In this document: positions 1 to 7,636 of the stretch, piece after piece
How positions within the stretch are numbered: the stretch's first letter is position 1
How the letters are laid out: each line of letters begins with the position of its first letter
Position numbers and translations under genes: made by a program
Assembly (NCBI GenBank): GCA_947589205.1
Contig: CANQCJ010000039.1
Span: 1-14,038 of the forward strand
Reading direction: 5' to 3'
From: an uncultured Ruminococcus sp.
GTDB taxonomy: Bacteria; Bacillota; Clostridia; Oscillospirales; Ruminococcaceae
DNA: 14,038 nucleotides
The notes under the pieces: generated by a model
The model's input: only the letters and a program-made list of their open reading frames with translations
Told to the model about the DNA's origin: nothing
Database searches by the model: none

Positions 1-997
1 CTATGAGCCTTCTTGCCTTCCTCGCCATAGAAAGCCCTATCGTACCCGCTCCGCAGTAAAGATCCAATAAAAGCTCGCCGCCGCCAAGCATAGCGTACTG
101 CTCCGCTTTTTTATATATTTTCTCGGCTTGAAACGTGTTGATCTGATAAAACGAATGAAGCGACAAAGCTGTTTTGATGCCGCACATTTCATCGTAAATA
201 TATTCCCTGCCGAAGATGACGCGGCTTTTTTTGCCGAGAATAACGTTTGTTTTCTGCGCATTTTCGTTAATGATAAACGATCTTAAAGAGCTATATTTTT
301 CAGAAAGCTTTTTACCTAAAGGATAAAAAATATCCGCTTTTTTTAAGTCTGTAACAACAAGCGCAGCCATTATCTCATTATCTCCGCGCTCGCCGCGCCT
401 AATAAAAATATGCCGCAAAAATCCGCTTCCGTCGGCTTCGTTGTAGGCTTTTAAGTGGTTTAAATTAGCAAATTCAATAATATCATCGCAGATATCTGAA
501 AAAATATCAGGTATCAGCGCGCATTTTTCAAGCTTTATGACTCTGTGAGAGCGTTTTGAAAAAAATCCGACAAAGACCCTTCCGTTCTCATCGCAAGAGA
601 CCGGAAGCTGCGCCTTGTTGCGGTAAGCGTCTGTTCGTTCGCTGCCGATAATCTCTTCTATCTCGATATCGCTGCCGCCTATCCTGCTGAACGCGTCAAT
701 GACGAACCGCTTTTTATATCTCAGCTCCGCGCCGTAATTTATATGTCTGAAACAGCACCCGCCGCATTTTCCGTAAACACCGCAAATATCTTCACATCTG
801 TCAGCCGATGGTGTTATTATTTTAAAAATTATCCCATAGCAAAAGCTTTTGCATACCTTAACGATCTTACATTCGATAACGTCACCCGGTGCGGTAAAGG
901 GTACGAATATAACTATCCCCTCATATCTTCCAACGCCGTTTCCCTCGTTTGAAACAGAAGCTATTTCAAGCCTTACGATATCATTTTTTCTCAGCAT
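1..997 (-). CDS. rlmD: 23S rRNA (uracil-5-)-methyltransferase RlmD/RumA family, 3' end cut by window edge
   Basis: Class I SAM-dependent enzyme that makes 5-methyluridine in 23S rRNA; the usual length is about 450 residues and 332 are present here. Translated from the ATG at 995-997, the frame stays open to the window edge. Residues 7-60 fit an N-terminal TRAM (RNA-binding) domain. The iron-sulphur cysteines are visible: C72, C78 and C81 in ICGVYGKCGGC, followed by an FRH motif, and C159 in LEKCALIP, matching the spacing of E. coli RumA. The SAM-binding motif DLYCGAGTIG lies at residues 312-321. The catalytic Cys and general-base Glu would be beyond the edge. The start overlaps the end of hemZ by 17 nt, with GAGG six bases before the ATG inside hemZ, so translation is probably coupled. 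The family is certain; whether it acts as RlmD or the Firmicute dual-site RlmCD cannot be decided from this part. Confidence 0.93.
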   Translation of the reverse strand, partial: MLRKNDIVRLEIASVSNEGNGVGRYEGIVIFVPFTAPGDVIECKIVKVCKSFCYGIIFKIITPSADRCEDICGVYGKCGGCCFRHINYGAELRYKKRFVIDAFSRIGGSDIEIEEIIGSERTDAYRNKAQLPVSCDENGRVFVGFFSKRSHRVIKLEKCALIPDIFSDICDDIIEFANLNHLKAYNEADGSGFLRHIFIRRGERGDNEIMAALVVTDLKKADIFYPLGKKLSEKYSSLRSFIINENAQKTNVILGKKSRVIFGREYIYDEMCGIKTALSLHSFYQINTFQAEKIYKKAEQYAMLGGGELLLDLYCGAGTIGLSMARKARRLI

Positions 998-2468
998 AAA
1001 AATCCTCTATCTCCTTTTTTCTGTTTAACATGAGCTGAAAATTTGCAATATAATCGGCGGGATATTTGTAATTGAATATCCTCTCGAGTCTGCCGTTTTT
1101 AATATCGACAAGCTTCGTCGAAGCCGCCGCTCCGAGCGCGATTATCGTTTTTATCTCTTCCATTATGCAGATATTGTAAAGACTTTCCCGATCCTTAAGC
1201 GACCAGCCGATATTTTCAAGATTATCCACCATATTTTTTTGACGGTAAAGATAGTACGGCATATATCCGCTTGAATAAAGCTTGTCCGCCGCGCATTTTA
1301 CCATTTGACGGGCAGGCTGAACAAGCGCGCCGTCTTTTTCCTCCGTCGCGTTTATGCGCGAGGAACGTTTTATCGAAAGGGTATGTACGGTTATATTTTC
1401 CGGTCTCAGGGCGGTAATGCCGTTTATCGTGTTCTCAAAGCTCTGCGGCGTATCACCGGGAAGTCCCGCAATAATGTCGGTATTTATCGTATCAAATTTT
1501 ACTTTCCGCGCGGCTTCAAACGCCGAGAAAAAATCCTCGGCGGTATGCTCCCTGCCTATGCGCTTTAAGACCTCATCGCTCAGCGTCTGCGGATTTATCG
1601 ACACTCTTGTGCAGCCGTTTTCTTTTATGCAGCAAAGCTTTTCTTCGGTAACGGTATCGGGTCTGCCCGCTTCTATCGTGTATTCCGATACATCGGAAAT
1701 ATCAAAGCTTTCGGCGATCGTTTTCATTATCCGCTCGAGCTGTGCAGCCGAAAGCGTTGTCGGCGTGCCGCCGCCGAAATATATCGTTTCGGGAACAAGA
1801 CCTATCTTTGAAACGATCATTGATGTATACTTTATCTCCTCGCAAAGCTGCTCTACATACGGCGGTATCAGCTTTTTTACAGCATTGCCCGCCGCCGACT
1901 GCGAGATAAACGAACAGTATGAACAGCGCGACGGACAAAACGGTATGGAAATATAAAGCTCGAAGCCGTTGTCTTTTTTCATGGTCCTATGCTTTTCAAG
2001 ACACCTTTCCTGCGTATAAGCCGTATCGAACGCAGCGGCTATTTTTTCATCGCTCACATAATATCTTTCTTTAAGTATGCCTGCTATTTCTTTTTCGCTC
2101 CTGCCCTCTTTTATCAGCGCGTTCACACGCTTTACCGGTCTTACGCCTGTCAAAATGCCCCATTCCGATGTCCTTCCGGTGAGCTGCTTTAACGCTAAAT
2201 ACATCAGCCGCGCAAGCTCCTCCTCGCACTGCTTATCCGCAGGCATACAAAAATCGCGCGCCGCTTTTCGGCAGCGCACTCCGTTTACATCTGCATAAAC
2301 ATATAACAAGCAGTAATTTTTAAACTGTTTTTTTCTGAAAAACAGAAAATCCCTTTCCGGCAGATCAAAGGCATCGAAGGCAAACTCAAATTTTTGCGCG
2401 GGAAAGAAAATTTTCGCGGCGGCTTCAAGCTCGTATTTATAATCGTTTCCGCTGAATATCAGCTTCAT
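981..2468 (-). CDS. hemZ: HemZ-type radical SAM protein (oxygen-independent coproporphyrinogen III dehydrogenase-like)
   Basis: A 495-residue radical SAM protein of the HemN/HemW/HemZ group, close to the roughly 500 residues of B. subtilis HemZ. The 4Fe-4S motif CxxxCxxC is C178-C182-C185 within SIPFCPSRCSYCSF. The SAM-contacting GGGTP is at 232-236, and TIEAGRP (264-270) and DIIAGLPGDT (331-340) are typical of the superfamily. The roughly 165-residue N-terminal region with WGILTGVRPVKR (103-114) separates HemZ from HemN and HemW. The assigned reaction is oxidative decarboxylation of coproporphyrinogen III to protoporphyrinogen IX, but many Clostridia carry HemZ without an evident haem pathway, so the true substrate is open. 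It starts 20 nt after the MBL gene with AGGGGAG upstream, and overlaps rlmD by 17 nt at its end. Family call firm; function inferred. Confidence 0.92.
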   Translation of the reverse strand: MKLIFSGNDYKYELEAAAKIFFPAQKFEFAFDAFDLPERDFLFFRKKQFKNYCLLYVYADVNGVRCRKAARDFCMPADKQCEEELARLMYLALKQLTGRTSEWGILTGVRPVKRVNALIKEGRSEKEIAGILKERYYVSDEKIAAAFDTAYTQERCLEKHRTMKKDNGFELYISIPFCPSRCSYCSFISQSAAGNAVKKLIPPYVEQLCEEIKYTSMIVSKIGLVPETIYFGGGTPTTLSAAQLERIMKTIAESFDISDVSEYTIEAGRPDTVTEEKLCCIKENGCTRVSINPQTLSDEVLKRIGREHTAEDFFSAFEAARKVKFDTINTDIIAGLPGDTPQSFENTINGITALRPENITVHTLSIKRSSRINATEEKDGALVQPARQMVKCAADKLYSSGYMPYYLYRQKNMVDNLENIGWSLKDRESLYNICIMEEIKTIIALGAAASTKLVDIKNGRLERIFNYKYPADYIANFQLMLNRKKEIEDFYAEKK

Positions 2469-2488
2469 TTAAAAACTCCCCTGTTGAT

Positions 2489-3112
2489 TCAAATAAGATA
2501 CGGATTATGCTTTCTCTCGCTGTCAAGCGAGGTCTCGCACATATGCCCCGGCAGTATCCTTAGGTTTCCGCCGAGATCTTTTATAATTTCTATCGAATCC
2601 ATAAGCTTTTCATAGCTTCCGTCCGGCATATCCGTTCTTCCGACAGAACGCGCAAAAAGCGTGTCTCCCGAAAACATAACGTCTCCTATAATATAGCACA
2701 CCGAACCGGAGGTATGTCCCGGAGTATGCACCACGTCGAATTCAAGCTCGTCTATCTTTATGATATCCCCGTCCTTGACAGACTTAGCTCCGTCGTAATT
2801 TTTTACTCCGCGCACTCTGAAATAATTAGCAAGCGTTCCCTCCTGCGAGCCCTTGAGCTTGTCAAGATCCATTTCGTGGATATACACCTCGCAGCCGGTC
2901 TTTTCCGCAAGCTCCGCGACCGCGCCCACATGGTCGAAATGCCCGTGCGTCAGCAGTATCGTTTTCAGTTCAAGCCCCCTGAGCATTATTTCTCCGAGAA
3001 TATAATCCGCATCGGCGGGCGCATCTATAAGCACTGCGTTTCCCTCTCTCGTTGCGACGATATAGCTGTTAGTGTCGCAAATGCTTAACGGCTTCAGCTT
3101 TATGATCTCCAT
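2489..3112 (-). CDS. MBL-fold metallohydrolase, hydroxyacylglutathione hydrolase (glyoxalase II)-like
   Basis: A 207-residue metallo-beta-lactamase-fold protein, full length for the short glyoxalase-II-like group. The binuclear metal ligands are all visible: H56, H58, D60 and H61 in THGHFDH, H133 in HTPGHTSGS, D150 in FSGDTLF, and H190 in ILPGHMCET. GRTDMPDGS at 158-166 is also characteristic. It probably hydrolyses a small thioester in the cytoplasm; there is no signal peptide. It lacks the long C-terminal glutathione-binding domain of classical GloB, so glutathione itself need not be the thiol. The gene starts 16 nt after relA with AAGGGGG as ribosome binding site and is followed by hemZ, the usual clostridial order, although dtd, which often sits between relA and this gene, is absent. 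Substrate unknown. Confidence 0.9.
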   Translation of the reverse strand: MEIIKLKPLSICDTNSYIVATREGNAVLIDAPADADYILGEIMLRGLELKTILLTHGHFDHVGAVAELAEKTGCEVYIHEMDLDKLKGSQEGTLANYFRVRGVKNYDGAKSVKDGDIIKIDELEFDVVHTPGHTSGSVCYIIGDVMFSGDTLFARSVGRTDMPDGSYEKLMDSIEIIKDLGGNLRILPGHMCETSLDSERKHNPYLI

Positions 3113-3128
3113 TTTTTATATCCCCCTT

Positions 3129-5420
3129 TTATTTTCCGCTGCGTTCAACGGATATGACGTTTTTAATTTTCTTTATCTTTGAAATAACATTGTTGAGCTG
3201 TTCCATTCCCGCAACGCTCAGAGTTACCGACAAAATGGCGTTGCCGTTTTTAAGCTCCCGCGATGAGGATTCATAGATATAAATATTTATCATCGCAAGC
3301 ATTGAGGAAACGTCCGCAAGAAGTCCTATCCTGTCCACTGCGATAATATCGAGCGTCGTCTTGAAATACGCGGAATTTGTTTTGCTCTCCTGCCATTTTA
3401 CGTTTATCCAACGCTCCGACTGTCCGGGAATATCCTTTTGCATAAGATAATTCGCACAATCGCGCTTGTGTACGGAAACTCCGTGGCCTCTTGTTATAAA
3501 TCCTATAATGTCGTCCCCCGGCAGCGGATTGCAGCACTGAGCGAATTTCACAACGCAGTCGTCCACTCCGTCGACGATTATGCCGGATTTGTTCTTTTCC
3601 GACTGCGGCTTTATGTCCTCCTGAGTTATCTCATGCTGCGGCGGCTTGCTGTCGTACTTTTTGACATATTCGGTCTTTAGCCGCTGCATTACCTTTGAAA
3701 GCTGTACGCCGCCGTAGCCTATCGCCGCGAAGAAATCATCGAGCGTTTCACAGTTATGCCTGCGCATATCGAGCTTTAAAAATTCTTCGAGATCGTCCTC
3801 GGGAACGTGCATATTGTTTCGTCTGAACTCTCTTTCAAGCGAATTTCTTCCCTCGAAGATATTTTCGTCTCTGCGCTCTTTTTTGAACCATGAGCGTATT
3901 TTTGATTTAGCTTCGTTGGTCTTTACTATATTGAGCCAAGACCTGCTCGGACCGTGTCCTTCGATATTGGTTGTAAGTATCTCGATAATTTCTCCGGTCT
4001 TTATCTGATAATCATAGGACACCATTTTTTTATCGGCTTTAGCCCCGCACATTTTATGACCTACCTGCGTGTGTATCGCGTAGGCAAAATCTATGACGGT
4101 CGCGCCCTTTGGCAGCGTTATCATATCTCCTTTGGGCGTAAACGCAAAAACGTCCTCGGGCGCAAGGTCGTTCTTTATCGCGCGGACTATCTCTTCAACA
4201 TCGTTTGATTCCTGCTGCGATTCGATTATCTGCCTTACCCACGCTATGCGGTTATCGTCCTTGCTGTTTGAACCGCTTATGCCCTCCTTATATTTCCAGT
4301 GAGCCGCTATTCCGTATTCGGCGGTGCGGTGCATTTCCCACGTTCTTATCTGCACCTCGAACGGCAGTCCCTCCCTGCCTATTACCGTGGTATGGAGCGA
4401 CTGATACATATTCGGCTTCGGGGTGGATATATAATCCTTGAACCTGTTCGGTATCGGACGGAACATATCGTGTATTATGCCGAGTACGTTGTAGCATTCC
4501 GGGATAGTTGAAACTATTATCCTTACGGCGTATCTGTCATAGATCTGGTCTATATCCTTGCCGTCTCTGAAAACCTTCTTGTATATGCCGTAATTGGATT
4601 TTACCCTGCCCTCTATCTGCGGCAGCGGCTTGAAATTTTCATTTTGCAGCCTTTGCAGTATGCGTTCTTTTATCTTAGCTACAAAGCTTTCCCTGTCGTC
4701 CCGCCTGAGCTTCATCTGCTCGTCTATCTCCATATAAGCAAACGGATCGAGATAGAAAAACGCAAGATCCTCTATTTCGTCCTTTATGGAGCTTATTCCG
4801 AGACGGTGAGCTATCGGCGCGTAAATGTTCATAGTTTCGTGAGCTATCGTGCGGCGTTTTTCCTCGCGGCAGTATTTGAGCGTTCGCATATTGTGAAGTC
4901 TGTCGGACAGCTTTATAATTATAACGCGTATATCCTCGCTCATTGCAAGCAGTATCTTTCTGATATTTTCAGCCTTTTGTTCTTCCTTAGTAAATATCTC
5001 GACCTTTTTCAGCTTAGTAACGCCGTTTACGAGCATGGCTACATCGCTGCCGAATTTTTTCGTTATCTCTTCAAGAGTGCATGGAGTGTCCTCAACGACG
5101 TCGTGAAGAAGAGCGGCGCAGATAGTGTCGGTATCCATTCCCAGCTCGAGCAGGATATATGCGACCGACAGCGGGTGGCTAATATACGGCTCGCCCGATT
5201 CGCGCTTTTGATCGTGATGATATTTTTCCGCAAGCTCATATGCCGCGATGATCTTTTCAAGATCGTACTGCTTTTCCCCGTCTATAATTTTTTGTATAAG
5301 CGCGTCGATGGTAACATCGCCCTTGGGTTCAAAAATATAATCGTTTTCCTTGGTCTTATCTTCATTCGGCGCAAAAACTATCTCTCTTTTCTCTTCCGTG
5401 TTGTTAGCGTTAAGTTCCAT
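3129..5420 (-). CDS. relA: Bifunctional (p)ppGpp synthetase/hydrolase (RelA/SpoT family)
   Basis: Long Rel protein of 763 residues that makes and degrades the stringent-response alarmone (p)ppGpp. The HD hydrolase domain has H82 (YISHP), H106-D107 (LLHDVVEDT) and D173 (KLSDRLHNM), so hydrolysis should be active. The synthetase domain has GRVKSNYGIYKK (271-282), D295 in IYDRYAVR, RFKDY at 326-330 and E355 in FEVQIRT. The RxKD form, instead of EFDD of monofunctional E. coli RelA, indicates the bifunctional class. Then come TGS (about 423-483), a conserved CC pair (629-630) in the zinc-finger-like region, and a C-terminal ACT domain (about 686-760). About 35 charged residues precede the conserved part. 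The start lies 10 nt after the recJ stop, with GTGAGG overlapping that stop, so it is coupled to recJ. apt, often found between recJ and rel, is missing. Confidence 0.97.
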   Translation of the reverse strand: MELNANNTEEKREIVFAPNEDKTKENDYIFEPKGDVTIDALIQKIIDGEKQYDLEKIIAAYELAEKYHHDQKRESGEPYISHPLSVAYILLELGMDTDTICAALLHDVVEDTPCTLEEITKKFGSDVAMLVNGVTKLKKVEIFTKEEQKAENIRKILLAMSEDIRVIIIKLSDRLHNMRTLKYCREEKRRTIAHETMNIYAPIAHRLGISSIKDEIEDLAFFYLDPFAYMEIDEQMKLRRDDRESFVAKIKERILQRLQNENFKPLPQIEGRVKSNYGIYKKVFRDGKDIDQIYDRYAVRIIVSTIPECYNVLGIIHDMFRPIPNRFKDYISTPKPNMYQSLHTTVIGREGLPFEVQIRTWEMHRTAEYGIAAHWKYKEGISGSNSKDDNRIAWVRQIIESQQESNDVEEIVRAIKNDLAPEDVFAFTPKGDMITLPKGATVIDFAYAIHTQVGHKMCGAKADKKMVSYDYQIKTGEIIEILTTNIEGHGPSRSWLNIVKTNEAKSKIRSWFKKERRDENIFEGRNSLEREFRRNNMHVPEDDLEEFLKLDMRRHNCETLDDFFAAIGYGGVQLSKVMQRLKTEYVKKYDSKPPQHEITQEDIKPQSEKNKSGIIVDGVDDCVVKFAQCCNPLPGDDIIGFITRGHGVSVHKRDCANYLMQKDIPGQSERWINVKWQESKTNSAYFKTTLDIIAVDRIGLLADVSSMLAMINIYIYESSSRELKNGNAILSVTLSVAGMEQLNNVISKIKKIKNVISVERSGK

Positions 5421-5430
5421 AGCAAAAACC

Positions 5431-7464
5431 TCACTCGTTTATCATAGCGTTCAGCTTTATAAGTACCGGCGTTTTTTCAAGATCCTCTCTTTTTGTCGGC
5501 GGTATAAGCTTTACCATACCGCTCGAAGGCGTAAGCTTCGCAAGAGACGCCTGACAAAAAGCGTCGATGATTATCCTGAGCTTGCAGTAGTTCATTGACG
5601 AAGCGTTTATCTTCAAAAACAGCGTCTCAACGTTCATTTCCCCGCCGCAGCTCTGCAAAAGCTTGTATACCTTGACAAGCTCATTGCGGGAGGGTCTTAT
5701 CCTGAGCAGATAATTTTTCGGCAGAAATTCTCCGCGCGAAAATCTTTCGTAGCTGTCGGCAGCCGCGATATATTTTTGCGTTTCAAAGCCTTGCGGCTTC
5801 ATATCTACAGCCTTGAACGCCAGCGATTCCTTACCGTTGTAATTATTTATCTCGATATTTGCGGCAATATCTATCCTTTGCCCCGGCTCGCAGAAAAGCC
5901 GTTCCGGCGGGGCGAAAAATACAAGCACATAAAATCTTTTCTCCATGTATGTAATATCGAGCTTGCTGTACTTTCCGTCCGCAAGCGGATAAATATTGTT
6001 TACGCGGCAGTTAGGCAAATAGAACAAGGGATGCGGATTTGCCGAACCGAACGGTTCAAGCCGTTCGAGAGTGCGTATGCTTTCAATATTCATATCCTCC
6101 GGTTCGATCAATATATCGCACTCTAAAACCGGCGCGGGCATCAGTTCAAAAGCGGACGCGTATGCGAGTACTTTTTTAGAAAACGCGGGGATATATTTTT
6201 CCTTTATCGTAAGACCGCCCGCGCATTCGTGTCCGCCGTATTTTTCAAGATATTCCGAAGCATAGGTAAAGCAGTCGTGTATATTAAATCCGCGCAGGCT
6301 GCGCGCGCTGCCCCGCGCCATTCCGTTTTCATCGACGCTGAGTACGATGTTAGGCTTGCCGTAGGCTTCAAGCAGCCTTGAACAAACTATTCCGATAACG
6401 CCGTGATGCCAGCCCTTTCCGACAAGTATCATAACGCGTTCGTTAAGTATCTGCGGATTTTCGTCTATATAAGCGTTTATCTGCTTTATTATATCGGCCT
6501 CTGTGTCTTTTCTCTGTTGGTTGAGCTTGACAAGCTCTTCTGCAAGCTCCTCCGCTCTTGCCGGATCCTCCGTCAGCAGAAGCTCGAGAGCTAACAGCGG
6601 CGAAGCGAATCTTCCCGCGGCGTTTATCCTCGGACAAAGCTGAAAAGCCAGCGCACCCGAATCGAGCTTGGAGCGATCCTTTAACGACTTGTCGAGCAAA
6701 GCGTTAAGTCCGTAGCTCTCGGTGTTTTTGAGGTAAGCCAGACCTTTTGTAACGATAACGCGGTTTTCGCTTGAAAGAGGAACAAGATCTCCTACCGTGC
6801 CTATAGCGCATATGTCTGCAAACTGCTCAATTACCGCGTCATACTCTCCGCCGTCAAGCGCGGCGCAAAGCTTCAGCGCAACGCCGACTCCCGCAAGATC
6901 CTTATATGACGAAGGGCAGTCCTCCCTGTGAGGGTTTACAACGGCTTCGGCGCGCGGAAGTATTTCCGGCGGCTGATGGTGGTCGGTTATTATGAGCTTT
7001 ACCCCGAGCCTTGCGGCTTCCTCCGCTTCAAGCAGGCAGGATATGCCGTTATCCACGGTAACGATAAGCTCAACGCCTTTTTCTTTGAGCGTTTTTACGG
7101 CGTCGACGGTCATGCCGTAGCCGTCCTCGCGTTCGTTAATATAATATGTAACATTCGCGCCCATATTCTCCAGATAAGAATACAGCAGCGCGGTCGCCGT
7201 GATACCGTCGCAGTCATAATCGCCGTAAATGCAGATAAGCCTGCCTTCGTCTATATACCGTTCAATGATCTCGGCTGCCTTTTTCATATCCGCAATAAGA
7301 AACGGATCGGACAGACTGCCGCAGTTGAAAAAATCCACAAGCTGCTGAAAAAACACAAAGCCTCTCGATACGGCTATCTTCAAAGCCGTCCTGCTAAGGT
7401 CGCACTTTGCCGCAAATTCGGATACTATTCTATCTTCGGGTTTACCTATGATCCATTTTTTCAT
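5431..7464 (-). CDS. recJ: Single-stranded-DNA-specific 5'-3' exonuclease RecJ
   Basis: RecJ degrades single-stranded DNA 5' to 3' during recombination and mismatch or base-excision repair. The 677-residue protein carries the DHH-phosphoesterase motifs in order: GDYDCDG (81-87), VDNG (137-140), DHH (161-163) and NAAGRF (281-286). The DHHA1 half shows GWHHGVIGIV (351-360) and GGHECAGG (410-417). It is longer than E. coli RecJ (577 residues); residues after about 560, including LRIRPSRNELVKVYKLL, resemble the C-terminal extension of Firmicute RecJ. It is first in its operon, under the promoter at 7538-7566. ATG 7464 is the only plausible start, because a TGA lies in frame four codons upstream. 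No strong ribosome binding site is close to it; a consensus one lies 37 nt upstream (see the leader entry). relA follows after 10 nt. Confidence 0.96.
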   Translation of the reverse strand: MKKWIIGKPEDRIVSEFAAKCDLSRTALKIAVSRGFVFFQQLVDFFNCGSLSDPFLIADMKKAAEIIERYIDEGRLICIYGDYDCDGITATALLYSYLENMGANVTYYINEREDGYGMTVDAVKTLKEKGVELIVTVDNGISCLLEAEEAARLGVKLIITDHHQPPEILPRAEAVVNPHREDCPSSYKDLAGVGVALKLCAALDGGEYDAVIEQFADICAIGTVGDLVPLSSENRVIVTKGLAYLKNTESYGLNALLDKSLKDRSKLDSGALAFQLCPRINAAGRFASPLLALELLLTEDPARAEELAEELVKLNQQRKDTEADIIKQINAYIDENPQILNERVMILVGKGWHHGVIGIVCSRLLEAYGKPNIVLSVDENGMARGSARSLRGFNIHDCFTYASEYLEKYGGHECAGGLTIKEKYIPAFSKKVLAYASAFELMPAPVLECDILIEPEDMNIESIRTLERLEPFGSANPHPLFYLPNCRVNNIYPLADGKYSKLDITYMEKRFYVLVFFAPPERLFCEPGQRIDIAANIEINNYNGKESLAFKAVDMKPQGFETQKYIAAADSYERFSRGEFLPKNYLLRIRPSRNELVKVYKLLQSCGGEMNVETLFLKINASSMNYCKLRIIIDAFCQASLAKLTPSSGMVKLIPPTKREDLEKTPVLIKLNAMINE

Positions 7465-7508
7465 TACATCACTTCATGCCCGCGACGATACGCAGACACC
7501 GCTCCTTT
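7464..7508 (-). other. recJ leader: displaced ribosome binding site and possible 11-codon upstream ORF
   Basis: A consensus AAAGGAG occupies 7502-7508, 37 nt before the recJ ATG and too far to serve it directly. A GTG at 7497-7499 opens an 11-codon frame (GTG, then SAYRRGHEVM) ending in TAA at 7464-7466, whose last A is the first base of the recJ ATG (a TAATG junction). This arrangement would allow translational coupling. Against it, only 2 nt separate the ribosome binding site from the GTG, which is shorter than usual; a CTG six bases after the site opens another short frame. A weak GTGA four bases before the recJ ATG could serve instead. What is seen is the spacing; a translated peptide is inference. 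Confidence 0.35.
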
Positions 7509-7537
7509 CAAGAAAGCTAAAAAATGCGTTCATAATT

Positions 7538-7566
7538 ATTATATCACAAGTATTATGAATTTTCAA
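7538..7566 (-). promoter_or_regulatory. Sigma-A-type promoter of the recJ-relA operon
   Basis: On the minus strand there is TTGAAA (-35, 7561-7566), a 17-nt spacer, and a perfect TATAAT (-10, 7538-7543) preceded by TG one base upstream (extended -10). Transcription would begin near 7531, giving a leader of about 67 nt before recJ. The sequence around the -35 is AT-rich. The promoter sits directly behind the terminator of the preceding gene, which supports a transcription restart here. Confidence 0.85.
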
Positions 7567-7581
7567 TATATTAATTGAAAA
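7560..7581. repeat. Perfect 8-bp-arm palindrome over the recJ promoter -35 element
   Basis: TTTTCAAT (7560-7567) and ATTGAAAA (7574-7581) are exact inverted copies separated by 6 nt. The left arm contains the -35 hexamer of the recJ promoter, and the right arm overlaps the T-tract of the upstream terminator. The symmetry and position suit a repressor operator, but the sequence is AT-rich and part of the symmetry is forced by the T-tract, so this may be chance. I do not recognise it as the box of a known regulator. Confidence 0.4.
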
Positions 7582-7620
7582 AACTTACAACGCACGGCTT
7601 TTTTAAGAGCCATGCGCTGC
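7577..7620 (-). terminator. Intrinsic terminator after the Cys-rich protein gene
   Basis: On the minus strand a 13-bp stem (arms 7608-7620 and 7587-7599, with three G-U pairs) closes an 8-nt A-rich loop. It is followed after three bases by six T residues (7578-7583). It begins 17 nt after the stop codon at 7637-7639. It separates this gene from the recJ promoter immediately downstream. Confidence 0.8.
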
Positions 7621-7636
7621 GTTTTAAAAAAACTGT

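Noticed and set aside
1354..1956. Plus-strand open frame of 200 codons
   Set aside because: It is antisense to the radical SAM core of hemZ, and its content is explained by codon bias of the real gene.
4644..5447. Plus-strand open frame of 267 codons
   Set aside because: It lies wholly antisense to the conserved HD and synthetase domains of relA, shows no recognisable motif, and its Tyr/Phe/Leu-rich translation is what the complement of Lys/Glu/Asp-rich coding gives.
6928..7578. Plus-strand open frame of 216 codons
   Set aside because: It is antisense to the recJ N-terminal half and crosses the recJ promoter, and has no family features.
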